Shown here: in pieces, positions 51,449 to 61,454 of the stretch
How the letters are laid out: each line of letters opens with the position of its first letter
Numbering within the stretch: position 1 is the first letter of the stretch
NCBI RefSeq assembly: GCF_004745575.1
Contig: NZ_RPEM01000003.1
Coordinates: 186,001-250,000, forward strand
Source: Pseudotabrizicola sediminis
GTDB lineage: Bacteria > Pseudomonadota > Alphaproteobacteria > Rhodobacterales > Rhodobacteraceae
DNA length: 64,000 nucleotides
Reading direction: 5' to 3'
Translations under genes and position numbers: made by a program
The notes under the pieces: generated by a model
What the model saw: only the letters and a program-made list of their open reading frames with translations
The model's database searches: none
Told to the model about the DNA's origin: nothing

Positions 51449-52423
51449 ATGCTTGATCTGTCCCGCGTTCTGCCCCACGCCCGTATCCCCGAACTTCCCA
51501 AGCCCTATTTCGGCAAGGTGCGCGATTGCTACGATCTGCCGCCCACAGCAGACCATCCGGGCGGACGCCGCATCCTGATCTCTTCCGACCGGATTTCCGC
51601 CTTCGACCGCATCCTCGCCGCCATCCCCTACAAGGGGCAGGTGCTGACCCAGACCGCGCGCTTCTGGTTCGACCATACCGCCGATATCTGCCCCAATCAC
51701 GTGCTGGGCTATCCCGATCCGAACGTGGTGATCGGCAGCCACGTCACCATCCTGCCGGTGGAAATCGTGGTGCGCGGCTATCTGGCCGGCACCACCTCCA
51801 CTTCGGTGCTCACCCAATACCGTGCCGGGCATCGCAAGCTTTACGGCCACACCCTGCCCGACGGGATGCGCGACAACCAGCCGCTGGCACAGCCGATCAT
51901 CACCCCCACCTCCAAGGCCTTTGACGGCGGCCATGACGAACCGCTCACCGCAGACGAGATCCTGGCACAGGGCCTGCTGACCCCCGCGCAATGGGACGAG
52001 GTTTCGGCCCATGCCCTCGCCCTCTTTGCGCGCGGTCAGAAGATGGCGGCAGAGCGCGGGCTGATCCTTGCCGATACCAAATACGAATTCGGCACCGACT
52101 CCGAAGGCCGCATCCTGCTTGCCGACGAAATCCACACCCCCGATTCCAGCCGCTACTGGCGCGCCGACGGCTATGCCGCGGCGTTTGAGGCGGGCACCCG
52201 CCCGCCCAGCTTTGACAAGGATGTCATCCGGTCCTGGGTCGCCGCGCGCTGCGATCCCTACACCGACCCGATCCCCGATATCCCCGCCGAGATCATCGCG
52301 CATACCGCCCAGGTCTATGTCGAAGCCTATGAGGCGATCACCGGCCACACCTTCCACGGCGACACCTCCGGCCCGACCCCGCTCGACCGGATCCGCGCCA
52401 ATCTGTCGCCATGGTTTGTCTGA
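51449..52423 (+). CDS. purC: Phosphoribosylaminoimidazole-succinocarboxamide synthase
   Basis: The 324-residue SAICAR synthetase has [12 protein letters not shown] near the N-terminus, [50 protein letters not shown] and [11 protein letters not shown]. It uses ATP to join CAIR and aspartate in purine synthesis. The length is of the longer, yeast-like type rather than the ~240-residue E. coli type. CCGGAGG precedes the ATG. Stand-alone gene with repeat upstream. Confidence 0.96.
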   Translation: MLDLSRVLPHARIPELPKPYFGKVRDCYDLPPTADHPGGRRILISSDRISAFDRILAAIPYKGQVLTQTARFWFDHTADICPNHVLGYPDPNVVIGSHVTILPVEIVVRGYLAGTTSTSVLTQYRAGHRKLYGHTLPDGMRDNQPLAQPIITPTSKAFDGGHDEPLTADEILAQGLLTPAQWDEVSAHALALFARGQKMAAERGLILADTKYEFGTDSEGRILLADEIHTPDSSRYWRADGYAAAFEAGTRPPSFDKDVIRSWVAARCDPYTDPIPDIPAEIIAHTAQVYVEAYEAITGHTFHGDTSGPTPLDRIRANLSPWFV

Positions 52424-52517
52424 CGTCATCCGCCTTGCAAAGACCGGTGCAGTGCCTAATCTGAACCGGAATTAACAGACCTTAACAAATCGGGATATGA
52501 TGATCGAACGGAGTGTC

Positions 52518-53582
52518 ATGCCGGAAACCGGCGATCGTCTATCCCTGACCGTCATGGGCGGGAGGGAGGCAGATTTCCTGCTGTCCATCCTCAACACCTC
52601 GCAGGACTGCCTTAAACTGCTTGAACCTGACGGCGTCCTGACCTTCATGAACGAAAACGGCATGCACGCGTTGGAGATTGACGCGTTCGACGCGGTCGGC
52701 GGTCGGTTCTGGCCCGACATGTGGCCTGCCCCCCTGCGTCCCACCCTCGAAGACGCGCTCTGCCGCGCCCGCAAGGGCGAGCGGGTGGTGTTCGAGGCCG
52801 AATGCCCCACCGTAAAAGGCACCGTGAAATGGTGGAACGTCTCGGTGCTGCCGATCCGCGGGGCAGATGGCGGGGTTCACAAACTGCTGGCCGCCTCGCG
52901 CGACATCACCGAACGGGTGCTGCGTGAACGCGAACAGATCGCCTATGCCAAGGATCTGGAACGCGAACTGGCCGAAAAATCCGAAATCCTGATCCAGCGT
53001 GACTTTCTGATGCGCGAAGTCGATCACCGGGTCAAGAACAGCCTGTCGCAGGTCGCGGCGATCCTGCGCCTGCAGGCCCGGCGCTCGTCCGACAGCGTGC
53101 GCGCCGCGCTGGACGAGGCGGCGCGTCGCGTGGCCTCCATCGCGCGGGTGCATGAACAGCTGCAATCCAGCAGCGATTTGCGTTCAATTGCCGTCGTGCC
53201 CCTGTTGCAGCGGCTTTGCGCCGAGTTTTCCTTGTCCTACGACCGTCAGGTCCACTTCAGCGCCGCCACCGATGATGATCTGACCATGCTGTCCGAACGC
53301 GCCGCGGCCCTGTGCATCATCGTCAGCGAGCTGGTGGCCAACGCCGTGCGCCACGGCAGCGGGGCGGGCCCGGTAACCGTCCATCTGCAGCAAACCGGGC
53401 CTGCCGCCGTCCTGCGTGTTGTCAATGCCGCCAGCCAAGCCCGCCCGCCCGCTGGCAATGCCGCCTCCGGCCTTGGCACGATGATCTGCGAAACCTATGC
53501 CTCCACGCTGGCGGGCGGGCTGGACTGGCAGTTTGCGGCGCAAACCATGACCGCAACCTTGACCTTCTCGCCCCAGACATAA
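52518..53582 (+). CDS. Cytosolic sensor histidine kinase (PAS plus HisKA_2)
   Basis: The 354-residue protein has an N-terminal PAS domain (ILNTSQDCLKLLEPDGVLTFMNENG, SVLPIRGADGG), a HisKA_2 phospho-acceptor box FLMREVDHRVKNSLSQVAAIL (phospho-His near residue 170), and a HATPase domain with IIVSELVANAVRHGSG and GLGTMICETY. No membrane span is visible. Members of this HWE/HisKA_2 branch often act in the general stress response or light sensing. No response regulator gene lies next to it. GGAG eight bases before 52518 supports that start. An earlier ATG at 52497 is in frame. Confidence 0.9.
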   Translation: MPETGDRLSLTVMGGREADFLLSILNTSQDCLKLLEPDGVLTFMNENGMHALEIDAFDAVGGRFWPDMWPAPLRPTLEDALCRARKGERVVFEAECPTVKGTVKWWNVSVLPIRGADGGVHKLLAASRDITERVLREREQIAYAKDLERELAEKSEILIQRDFLMREVDHRVKNSLSQVAAILRLQARRSSDSVRAALDEAARRVASIARVHEQLQSSSDLRSIAVVPLLQRLCAEFSLSYDRQVHFSAATDDDLTMLSERAAALCIIVSELVANAVRHGSGAGPVTVHLQQTGPAAVLRVVNAASQARPPAGNAASGLGTMICETYASTLAGGLDWQFAAQTMTATLTFSPQT

Positions 53583-53661
53583 CCAGTGTTTGCGCTAACA
53601 CCGCCTTAGCGGATATGATGCCCGCCAACATATGCCCTAATGACCCCCGCCGGAGGCCCCG

Positions 53662-54585
53662 ATGATTCTCAGCTGTGGCGAAGCCCTGATCGACATGCTG
53701 CCCCGCACCGCCACCAGCGGCGAGGCCTGCTTTGCCCCCTATGCCGGCGGGGCCGTGTTCAACACCGCCATCGCCCTTGGCCGTCTGGGCGCGCCTTCGG
53801 CTTTCTTCTCGGGTGTCTCCACCGACATGCTGGGCGAAATTCTGGCCGAGACGCTCACCGCCTCGCAGGTCGATATCCGGTATCTCGCCCGGTCCGGGCG
53901 GCCCACCACGGTGGCCTTTGTAAAGCTGGTAGAGGGTCAGGCGACCTATGCCTTCTATGACGAAGGCACCGCCGGGCGCATGCTGTCGCAGGGACAGCTG
54001 CCCAGCCTGCCCGATACCGTCAGCACCCTGTTCTTCGGTGGCATCTCGCTGGTGAACGACCCCGCCGCCAGCACCTACGAGGCGTTGCAGGCGCGCGAAT
54101 CCGCCACCCGCATCACCATGATCGACCCCAACATCCGCCCCGGCTTCATCGCCGGTCAGGAAGACACCTACCGCGCCCGCGTCACCCGGATGATCGCCCG
54201 AGCCGATATCGTCAAGCTGTCGGACGAAGACCTGCACTGGCTGATGGGCGCGGGTGATATCGCCACGCTCGCGCGGCAGATCATCGCGACCGGGCCAAAG
54301 TTGGTGTTCATCACCGAAGGGGCCGCCGGTGCCCGCGCCCTGACCGCCACGCAAAACCGCTTCGTCGCCGCAACCCCTGTCACCGTCGCCGATACCGTCG
54401 GCGCTGGTGATACCTTCAACGCGGGCGCACTGGCTGCGCTGCACAGCGCCGGCGCGCTGACCAAAACCGCCATCGCCAGCCTGACGGACGCCACGCTTGA
54501 CGCCGCCCTGTCGCTCGGCACCCGTGCCGCCGCCATCACCGTCAGCCGCCCCGGGGCCAACCCGCCCTGGGCCAATGAGCTGTGA
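53662..54585 (+). CDS. PfkB-family sugar kinase (fructokinase-like)
   Basis: The 307-residue protein matches the ribokinase fold: [12 protein letters not shown] at the start, [16 protein letters not shown], and the C-terminal [19 protein letters not shown] with the catalytic Asp of the A/DTVGAGD motif. The sugar specificity cannot be read with certainty. The first motif and length are like fructokinases. CGGAGG precedes the ATG. The dtd gene overlaps its stop (GTGA at 54582-54585). Confidence 0.9.
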   Translation: MILSCGEALIDMLPRTATSGEACFAPYAGGAVFNTAIALGRLGAPSAFFSGVSTDMLGEILAETLTASQVDIRYLARSGRPTTVAFVKLVEGQATYAFYDEGTAGRMLSQGQLPSLPDTVSTLFFGGISLVNDPAASTYEALQARESATRITMIDPNIRPGFIAGQEDTYRARVTRMIARADIVKLSDEDLHWLMGAGDIATLARQIIATGPKLVFITEGAAGARALTATQNRFVAATPVTVADTVGAGDTFNAGALAALHSAGALTKTAIASLTDATLDAALSLGTRAAAITVSRPGANPPWANEL

Positions 54586-55016
54586 GGGGGCTCGTCCAGC
54601 GGGTCAGCCACGCCTCGGTCAGCGTTGACGGCGCGGTCACCGGCGAGATCGGTCCGGGCCTTCTTATCCTGATCTGCGCCATGGCGGGCGATACCGAGGC
54701 GCAGGCCGATGCCATGGCCGCCAAGATCGCCAAGCTGCGCATCTTCAAGGATGATCAGGGCAAGATGAACCGCTCGGTCACCGACATCGCAGGTTCCGCG
54801 CTGATCGTGTCGCAATTCACCCTCGCCGCCGATCTGCGCGGCAACCGTCCCGGCTTTTCCACCGCCGCCGCCCCTGATGATGGCAAACGCCTCTATGAGC
54901 ATTTCACGAACCGCCTCAAAGCCCTCGGCATCCCCACCGCCAACGGCATCTTTGGCGCCGACATGGCGGTCAGCCTGATCAACGACGGCCCGGTCACCAT
55001 CTGGCTCGACCTGTAA
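54582..55016 (+). CDS. dtd: D-aminoacyl-tRNA deacylase
   Basis: The 144-residue protein matches Dtd: [34 protein letters not shown] and the C-terminal [20 protein letters not shown]. It frees tRNA from wrongly attached D-amino acids and glycine. The start is GTG at 54582 inside the kinase stop codon region, so the two are coupled. A family 1 element with a hairpin follows. Confidence 0.94.
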   Translation: MRGLVQRVSHASVSVDGAVTGEIGPGLLILICAMAGDTEAQADAMAAKIAKLRIFKDDQGKMNRSVTDIAGSALIVSQFTLAADLRGNRPGFSTAAAPDDGKRLYEHFTNRLKALGIPTANGIFGADMAVSLINDGPVTIWLDL

Positions 55017-55032
55017 GCCCCGCGGCCCTTGG

Positions 55033-55114
55033 TCATTATCTGTTCATAAATATCCCGGGTAAGCCCATTGGTTTCGCCATCGGTCCGAGAAACCGATGGG
55101 CTTGGGGGCAGAGC
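55033..55114 (+). repeat. AAATATCC-GGGGG element, family 1, copy 5, with a 15-bp hairpin
   Basis: TCATTATCTGTTCATAAATA then TCCCGGG leads directly into AAGCCCATTGGTTTC (55061-55075) and GAAACCGATGGGCTT (55089-55103), a 15-bp stem with one G-T pair and a 13-base loop, then GGGGGCAGAGCCCC. It lies 17 bp after dtd. It is a structured 3' end rather than a T-run terminator. Confidence 0.7.
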
Positions 55115-55146
55115 CCCGGAGTTTCCGCAAGCACCACGCGTAAATC

Positions 55147-55596
55147 CTACCGCATAATCAGCTCCAGCGGATCATACAGGCTCTCGCCACTCCCCCAGGC
55201 CGCATCGGGCAGGCTGTCGGGCTTGAACCTGATCCCGCGCAATTCTTCCCGGCTGAAAAACCGCCGCTCGGTCACCACACCCTCGGGGTCGCGCCACAAC
55301 TCGCTGATCTGCCCGCCCACAACCTCACAGCGGAAATACAGATCCACCTGATGAAACCCGCGCTTCGGGTCGTGGAATTCGTTCACCAGACAGGGCGCGC
55401 CGACCGCAACCGTCAACCCGGTCTCTTCCCAGATCTCGCGCTTCAGGTTGTCATGCAGCGACTGGCCCACCACCGCGCCACCGCCCGGCGCGCACCATAG
55501 GTCCGAGATCCCGCCGCGATAGGCGTTCACCAAAAGCAGCCGGTCATCGGCAAGGATCAGCGCGCGGGTGGCAAGGCGGGGCGTGCGGTGTGACAT
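55147..55596 (-). CDS. NUDIX hydrolase
   Basis: The 149-residue protein has a Nudix box [22 protein letters not shown], read in parts, in which the first box Glu is replaced by Gln/Ser (QSLHDN instead of ESLEEA), while the REIWEETG catalytic core is intact. Such enzymes hydrolyse nucleoside diphosphates linked to another group. The substrate is unknown. The ATG at 55596 is chosen. The frame is open twelve codons upstream through the promoter of the divergent lipase gene. Confidence 0.88.
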   Translation of the reverse strand: MSHRTPRLATRALILADDRLLLVNAYRGGISDLWCAPGGGAVVGQSLHDNLKREIWEETGLTVAVGAPCLVNEFHDPKRGFHQVDLYFRCEVVGGQISELWRDPEGVVTERRFFSREELRGIRFKPDSLPDAAWGSGESLYDPLELIMR

Positions 55597-55673
55597 GGCC
55601 GCAGCCTGTGACGTTGCGCTCCGTTTGTCCACTCCCCCTTGGCATCGCGCCGCCCAAGGGTCATGTTCACTGC

Positions 55674-56417
55674 ATGATCCGTATCCTTGGCCTGTCCCTC
55701 CTGCTTGCCGCGCCCGCAGCCCTGCCCGCGCAGGCCGATTGCGTGGTGCTCCTGCACGGGCTGGCGCGCTCTGATGCCTCGTTCATGCTGATGGCACAGG
55801 CGCTCAACGGGGCGGGGTTTCGCACCGTCAACCAGTCCTATCCCTCGACTTCGGCCCCGATTTCCGATCTGGCCACCTTTGTCGGCGACGGCGTCACGGC
55901 CTGCGCCCTGACCGAAGGCGAAGCGGTGCATTTCGTCACCCATTCGATGGGCGGCATTCTGGTGCGGCAGTATCTGTCAGACACCCGCCCCGAGGCCCTT
56001 GGCCGCGTGGTGATGCTGGCCCCGCCCAATCAGGGGTCTGAACTGGTGGATGCGTTTGGCGGCATTGCCCCCTTCGGCTGGCTCAACGGCCCGGCAGGCG
56101 CACAGCTTGGCACCGACGCGGGGTCCATCCCACTGACCCTGCCCGCGCCCGACTATCCGCTGGGCATCATCGCGGGCAACCAGTCGCTCAACCCGGTCTA
56201 TTCCAGCCTGATCCCCGGCCCCGATGATGGCAAGGTCAGCGTGGCCTCCACCCGCCTCGATGGCATGACCGCCCACCTGACCCTTCCCGCCACCCATACC
56301 TTCTTGATGATGAACCCGGTCGTGCTGCGCGAAACCATCCTGTTTCTGCGCACTGGCGCCTTTGATCCGGGGCTGACCTATGCGCGGGCGGTGGAAGACC
56401 TGTTTTCACAGGACTAG
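55674..56417 (+). CDS. Secreted alpha/beta-hydrolase (lipase/esterase)
   Basis: The 247-residue protein starts with a signal peptide ([21 protein letters not shown]) and has the lipase fold: [15 protein letters not shown] (oxyanion side), [13 protein letters not shown] with the nucleophile Ser in the G-x-S-x-G-like [17 protein letters not shown] (Asp) and [11 protein letters not shown] (catalytic His). It resembles lipases of the triacylglycerol/PGAP1-like group. Cysteine 22 of the mature start may be free. It is divergent from the NUDIX gene. No lipase chaperone is present. Confidence 0.87.
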   Translation: MIRILGLSLLLAAPAALPAQADCVVLLHGLARSDASFMLMAQALNGAGFRTVNQSYPSTSAPISDLATFVGDGVTACALTEGEAVHFVTHSMGGILVRQYLSDTRPEALGRVVMLAPPNQGSELVDAFGGIAPFGWLNGPAGAQLGTDAGSIPLTLPAPDYPLGIIAGNQSLNPVYSSLIPGPDDGKVSVASTRLDGMTAHLTLPATHTFLMMNPVVLRETILFLRTGAFDPGLTYARAVEDLFSQD

Positions 56418-56483
56418 CTTGACTTCACCCGCGCGGAAGGGTGTATCGGCGCAAAGATCTGAACCCTTGAAAGGGGAATACCG

Positions 56484-58265
56484 ATGCACGCCTATCGCAG
56501 CCATACCTGCGCCGCCCTGAACACCGCCCATGTCGGTGACACCATCCGCCTGTCGGGCTGGGTGCACCGGGTGCGCGATCATGGTGGCGTGCTGTTCATC
56601 GACCTGCGCGATCATTACGGCATCACCCAGATCATCGCCGACAGCGACAGCCCGGCCTTTTCCGCCATTGAAAAAGTGCGGGCCGAATGGGTCATTCAGG
56701 TCGAAGGCCGGGTCAAGGCCCGCGACGCCACGCTGATCAACCCCAAGCTGCCCACAGGCGAGATTGAGGTTTACGCCACCGGCATCACCGTGCTGGGCGA
56801 GGCGGCAGAGCTGCCGATGCCGGTGTTCGGCGAAACCGAATACCCCGAGGAAACCCGCCTCACCTACCGCTTCCTCGATCTGCGCCGCGACGGCATGCAC
56901 CGCAACATGATGCTGCGCTCTAACGTGGTGCGCAGCTTGCGCAACCGCATGTGGGACATGGGGTTCAACGAATTCCAGACGCCGATCATCACCGCCAGCA
57001 GCCCCGAAGGCGCGCGCGATTTCCTCGTGCCGTCGCGCCTGCATCCGGGCAAGTTTTACGCCCTGCCCCAAGCCCCGCAGCAGTTCAAACAGCTGATCAT
57101 GGTCGCCGGTTTCGACCGCTATTTCCAGATCGCGCCCTGCTTCCGCGACGAAGACCCCCGCGCCGACCGCTCGCCCACCGATTTCTACCAGCTCGACATC
57201 GAGATGAGCTTTGTCGAACAGGAAGACGTGTTCGCCGTGGTCCAGCCGGTGATCCAAGGGTTGTTCCAGGAATTCGCCCCCGAAAAGCCGGTCGATGCCA
57301 ACTGGCCCCGCATCGCCTATCGCGACTCGCTGCTGTGGTACGGCTCCGACAAACCCGACCTGCGCAACCCGATCAAGATGCAGGTGGTGTCCGACCATTT
57401 CGCAGGCTCCGGCTTCGCCGTCTTCGCCAAACTGCTGGAGCAGGACGGCACCCAGATCCGCGCCATCCCCGCCCCCAAAGGCGGCAGCCGCAAATTCTGC
57501 GACCGCATGAATGCCTTTGCTCAGCAACAGGGGTTGCCGGGCATGGGGTATATCTTCTGGCGTGAAGCCGAAGACAAATCCGGCATGGAAGCCGCAGGCC
57601 CCCTTGCGAAAAACATCGGCCCAGAACGCACCGAAGCCATCCGCCAGCAGCTTGGCCTCGGCCTTGGCGACGCCGCCTTCTTCCTCGGCGGCAAGCCCGA
57701 CGCCTTCGAGTCCGTCGCCGGCCGCGCCCGCAATGTGATCGGTGAAGAACTCGGCCTGACCGAGAAAGACACCTTCCGCTTCGCCTGGATCGTCGATTTC
57801 CCGATGTATGAGAAGACCGACGACGGCAAGATCGACTTCAGCCACAACCCGTTCTCGATGCCGCAAGGCGGGATGGACGCGCTGATGGGCAACCCGCTCG
57901 ACGTTTACGCCTACCAGTATGACCTTGCCTGCAACGGGTATGAGCTGCTGTCGGGCGGCATCCGCAACCACAAGCCGGAAATCATGTTCAAGGCGTTTGA
58001 ACTGGCGGGCTACCCGAACTCCGAAGTGGAAAAGCGCTTTGGCGGCATGGTCAAGGCGTTCAAATACGGTGCCCCGCCCCACGGCGGCTGTGCGGCGGGC
58101 ATTGACCGCATCGTAATGCTGCTGGCCGACACCACCAACATCCGCGAGGTCATCATGTTCCCGATGAACCAGCGCGCCGAAGACCTGCTGATGAACGCGC
58201 CGTCTGACCCGACAAACGACCAGCTGCGCGAACTGCGCCTGCGCGTGCTGCCGAAAGACGCCTGA
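56484..58265 (+). CDS. aspS: Aspartyl-tRNA synthetase
   Basis: The 593-residue class IIb synthetase has the OB anticodon-binding domain ([32 protein letters not shown] in parts), motif 2 [19 protein letters not shown], and motif 3 [20 protein letters not shown]. The insertion GAD domain characteristic of bacterial AspRS is in the middle. As the GatCA amidotransferase is present, it may be a non-discriminating enzyme that charges tRNA-Asn as well. AAAGGGG precedes the ATG. The next gene overlaps its stop by one base (TGATG). Confidence 0.97.
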   Translation: MHAYRSHTCAALNTAHVGDTIRLSGWVHRVRDHGGVLFIDLRDHYGITQIIADSDSPAFSAIEKVRAEWVIQVEGRVKARDATLINPKLPTGEIEVYATGITVLGEAAELPMPVFGETEYPEETRLTYRFLDLRRDGMHRNMMLRSNVVRSLRNRMWDMGFNEFQTPIITASSPEGARDFLVPSRLHPGKFYALPQAPQQFKQLIMVAGFDRYFQIAPCFRDEDPRADRSPTDFYQLDIEMSFVEQEDVFAVVQPVIQGLFQEFAPEKPVDANWPRIAYRDSLLWYGSDKPDLRNPIKMQVVSDHFAGSGFAVFAKLLEQDGTQIRAIPAPKGGSRKFCDRMNAFAQQQGLPGMGYIFWREAEDKSGMEAAGPLAKNIGPERTEAIRQQLGLGLGDAAFFLGGKPDAFESVAGRARNVIGEELGLTEKDTFRFAWIVDFPMYEKTDDGKIDFSHNPFSMPQGGMDALMGNPLDVYAYQYDLACNGYELLSGGIRNHKPEIMFKAFELAGYPNSEVEKRFGGMVKAFKYGAPPHGGCAAGIDRIVMLLADTTNIREVIMFPMNQRAEDLLMNAPSDPTNDQLRELRLRVLPKDA

Positions 58266-58735
58266 TGTATCACGCCACCGTCCCCGTCTTTCGCCACTAC
58301 CTCGCCCAGATGGGCGGGATCGTGGACAAGGCGGGGCGCGCGGCGATGACGGCGCAGATCGGCGACAGCTTTACCGCCAGCCAGCATTTCGCCACCGCCG
58401 CAGGGTTTACCCTGCGCATCGCCTGCCCCCTTGCGGGCCGCCCGGTGCCCGACCTTCCCACCGCCCTTGCGCCCCGCATGGCGGTGGCCCGCGCCACCCT
58501 TGGCGCGATGAAACTGGCCGAATTCGACGGCGCGGCAGACCGGATCATCAGCCATCGCGCAGGTTTTACCGATCTGGAACAACCCGCGCATGACTTTGTG
58601 TTTCTTTACGGCCTTCCGAACTTTTTCTTTCATATGACAATGGGTTACGCCTCGCTCCGCGCCTCTGGCGTTCTCTTGGGCAAAGGCGATTTTGACGGGT
58701 TTCACGCCTATCCGGATGATTTCCGGTTTGACTGA
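58265..58735 (+). CDS. DUF1993-family protein
   Basis: The 156-residue protein has the DUF1993 pattern (TVPVFRHYLAQMGGIVDKA, ISHRAGFTDLEQPAHDFVFLYGLPNFFFHMTMGYASLRA), related to the DinB four-helix fold. The start ATG shares the A of the aspS stop TGA (TGATG), so translation is coupled. Function unknown; a putative metal-binding His pair (His in HDF and HMT) is visible. Confidence 0.82.
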   Translation: MYHATVPVFRHYLAQMGGIVDKAGRAAMTAQIGDSFTASQHFATAAGFTLRIACPLAGRPVPDLPTALAPRMAVARATLGAMKLAEFDGAADRIISHRAGFTDLEQPAHDFVFLYGLPNFFFHMTMGYASLRASGVLLGKGDFDGFHAYPDDFRFD

Positions 58736-58810
58736 CCGCTGCAGCGCACCGACAGACGGTGCAATGGCGCGCGTTTCAGCCTATGATCCCCCGACCTTCA
58801 GGACGGCCCG

Positions 58811-60172
58811 ATGACTCAGGACAGCACCACCGCAGCATTCCGCTTTGGCTACGGCCTGCCGCTGCCCGCCAACGCGCCATCCGAACCGGCATCGATGCTG
58901 GCCGTGCTGCGCGGTGCCGATACCATGGCCACCAAATACCCCGGCCCGCAACTGGCGGACCTGACCGAAACCCTTCTGCGCGCCGATACCATGCTGCGCA
59001 CCTCGCGCCGCGCGACGGGCGAGGCGGCAAAAACCGCCCGGCAAGATTATCGTCAGGCCATCGCCCGGCTGGAAGGCGTCACCCTGCTGGCCGCCAAAAC
59101 CACCATCGCCCGGGCGCTGGATGCACCCGACGGGTTCCGCGAACGCCTCGTGCAGTTCTGGGCCGATCATTTCACGACCGTGGCCCGCTCGCGCCGCGAC
59201 AGCCCGCTGCCCGCCACGCTGGTGGAAGAGGCGATCCGCCCCTATGTCACCGACCGCTTTGCCGATATGCTCAAGGCCGTGATCCAGCACCCGGCGATGC
59301 TGGGCTATCTGGACCAATCGGCCAGCTTTGGCCCCAACTCGCGCATCGGGCAGCGCCGCACCAAGGGGCTGAACGAAAACCTCGCCCGCGAACTCCTCGA
59401 ACTGCACACCGTCGGCAGCGGCTATGGGCAGGATGATGTGACGCAGATGGCCGAACTGCTGACCGGCCTGACCGTCGGCAAAAAGGGCCCCACCTTCGAC
59501 CCCCGCCGCGCCGAACCGGGCCCTGAAACCGTGCTGGGCAAAATCTATGACGGCGACAAGCTGGAAACCGTGCTCAAGGCGCTGGAAGATCTGGCCGAAC
59601 ACCCCGCCACCGCCGCCCATGTCGCGCGCAAGCTGGCAGTGCATTTCGTGGCAGACCAGCCGAACGAGGGTCTGGTGCAGGCGCTCACCGATGCGTGGCG
59701 CAATTCCGGCGGCGATCTGCTGGCGGTGGCAGAATCGCTGCTGACCCAGCCCGCCTCATGGTCCAGGCTGCAGGAAAAGGCCCGCCAACCCTTTGATTTC
59801 ACAATCGCCGCCCTGCGCGCGCTTGGGCTGGACGGGGCCGATGTCATGCGCATGGCCGATGATGCGTTCCGGCAGATGATCCTGCACCCGCTGGCCGCCA
59901 TGGGCCAGCCGTGGCAGCGCCCCCCCGGCCCCGATGGCTGGCCCGAAGCGGCAGAGGTCTGGATCACACCCGAGGCGATGGCCGCCCGCATCACCTGGGC
60001 GATGGACATGCCGTCGCGGCTGGTCAACCCGCTGCCCGACCCCGCCGCCCTGATGACCACCGCTCTGGGCACCCATCTGGGCGAGCGGCTTGCCTGGGCG
60101 GTACCAAGGTCGGAAACCATCCGCGAAGCCGTCGGTCTGGTGCTGGCCAGCCCCGAATTCAACCGGAGGTAA
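58811..60172 (+). CDS. DUF1800-family protein
   Basis: The 453-residue protein matches DUF1800: AAKTARQDYRQAIARLEG..., FRERLVQFWADHFTT, VTDRFADMLKAVIQHPAMLGYLDQSASFGPNSRIGQRRTKGLNENLARELLELHTVG in parts (the GLNENLARELLELHT stretch is the hallmark). Its partner DUF1501 begins 3 bp downstream. The pair is widespread, and in several bacteria linked to exported or haem-related proteins, but the reaction is unknown. No clear signal peptide here. Confidence 0.88.
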   Translation: MTQDSTTAAFRFGYGLPLPANAPSEPASMLAVLRGADTMATKYPGPQLADLTETLLRADTMLRTSRRATGEAAKTARQDYRQAIARLEGVTLLAAKTTIARALDAPDGFRERLVQFWADHFTTVARSRRDSPLPATLVEEAIRPYVTDRFADMLKAVIQHPAMLGYLDQSASFGPNSRIGQRRTKGLNENLARELLELHTVGSGYGQDDVTQMAELLTGLTVGKKGPTFDPRRAEPGPETVLGKIYDGDKLETVLKALEDLAEHPATAAHVARKLAVHFVADQPNEGLVQALTDAWRNSGGDLLAVAESLLTQPASWSRLQEKARQPFDFTIAALRALGLDGADVMRMADDAFRQMILHPLAAMGQPWQRPPGPDGWPEAAEVWITPEAMAARITWAMDMPSRLVNPLPDPAALMTTALGTHLGERLAWAVPRSETIREAVGLVLASPEFNRR

Positions 60173-60175
60173 TTC

Positions 60176-61378
60176 ATGGATCGCCGCCTGTTCCTCAAAT
60201 CCCTCACCGGCACCGCCTGCTCGCTGGCCGCGCATCCGATGATGACGACCGTGACACTGGCCGCATCGGATGGCAGCGCGCCCTTGGGCGATCACCGGCT
60301 GGTTGTGGTCATCCTGCGCGGCGCGATGGACGGGCTCGATCTGGTCCGCCCCACCGGCGACCCGCTGTTTGCGCGCTACCGCCCGACGCTGTCCACCACC
60401 CAAGGCCCTGACCTGACCGGCTATTTCAGCCTGAACCCCACGCTAGAGGGCCTGATGCCGCTGTGGCAGGCAGGCCAGCTTGGCTTTGTGCAGGCCACCT
60501 CCACCCCCTACCGCGACCAGCGCAGCCATTTCGACGGGCAGGATATTCTGGAGGCCGGGACCGGCCTTGACCTGCCCGATGGCACAGTGCGCGATGGCTG
60601 GCTGAACCGGATGCTGCAGGCAGTGCCCGGCCTGCGCGCCCAGACCGCCTTTGCCATCGGCACCTCCTCTGCCCCGCTGCTGCAAGGCCCCGCCCCGGTC
60701 AGCAACTGGCAACCCGACCTGCGGCTGGATCTGTCGGCGCAAAGCCGTCTGCTGCTGGACCACATCTACCACGACGACACCCTGTTCCGCGAGGCGGCGA
60801 CAGAGGCCTTGTCGCTCACCGAAAACATCGACCTGTCCCGGACAAACGGCAGGACCAGCCCGCCCACCGGTGGCCCGCTGGCCGATACCGACCGGCTGAC
60901 CGATTTCGCCGCCGACCGTCTGGGCCAGGACACCCGCATCGCCGCCTTTTCGCTGAGCGGCTGGGACACCCACCGCAACCAGCAGGGCGGCATCACCCCG
61001 CCGCTGCGGCGGCTGGAACGGGTGGTGCTGCGGCTGGCCGACCGCCTTGGCCCGCAGATCTGGGACAAGACCCTGCTGCTGGCGATGACCGAATTCGGCC
61101 GCACCGTGGCCGAAAACGGCTCCAAGGGAACCGACCACGGCACCGGGGGCGCGATGCTGATGGCGGGGGGGGCTCTGCGTGGCGGGCGGATCATGGGTCA
61201 GTGGCCGGGGCTGGACGAAGCCGCGCTCTACCAACGCCGCGACCTGATGCCCACATCCGACGTGCGGGCCTGGGCGGCGCATGCGATGCGCGGGATGTAT
61301 GGCTTTGACCGCGCCCTGCTGGAATCCAACATCTTCCCCGGCCTGACCATGGGCGACGACCCCGGGCTTCTGGCCTGA
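60176..61378 (+). CDS. DUF1501-family protein with twin-arginine signal
   Basis: The 400-residue protein begins MDRRLFLKSLTGTACSLAAH, where RRLFLK fits the Tat consensus, so export in folded form is likely. DUF1501 motifs: VVVILRGAMDGLDLVRP, RDQRSHFDGQDILEAG, FSLSGWDTHRNQQGG and LAMTEFGRTVAENGSKGTDHGTGGAMLMAGG in parts, which place it near alkaline-phosphatase-like folds. CCGGAGG precedes the ATG. It is co-transcribed with DUF1800 (3-bp gap). Confidence 0.9.
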   Translation: MDRRLFLKSLTGTACSLAAHPMMTTVTLAASDGSAPLGDHRLVVVILRGAMDGLDLVRPTGDPLFARYRPTLSTTQGPDLTGYFSLNPTLEGLMPLWQAGQLGFVQATSTPYRDQRSHFDGQDILEAGTGLDLPDGTVRDGWLNRMLQAVPGLRAQTAFAIGTSSAPLLQGPAPVSNWQPDLRLDLSAQSRLLLDHIYHDDTLFREAATEALSLTENIDLSRTNGRTSPPTGGPLADTDRLTDFAADRLGQDTRIAAFSLSGWDTHRNQQGGITPPLRRLERVVLRLADRLGPQIWDKTLLLAMTEFGRTVAENGSKGTDHGTGGAMLMAGGALRGGRIMGQWPGLDEAALYQRRDLMPTSDVRAWAAHAMRGMYGFDRALLESNIFPGLTMGDDPGLLA

Positions 61379-61454
61379 TCCGGCAGCAAAATCCCCATTG
61401 CGCCCTGCCGCACCAACAGGACATAACCTCCGCAGGATCAGCAGGGACACGGCA

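Noticed and set aside
56406-58082. Minus-strand frame across aspS
   Set aside because: aspS has all class II synthetase motifs; the antisense frame is a GC-bias artefact.
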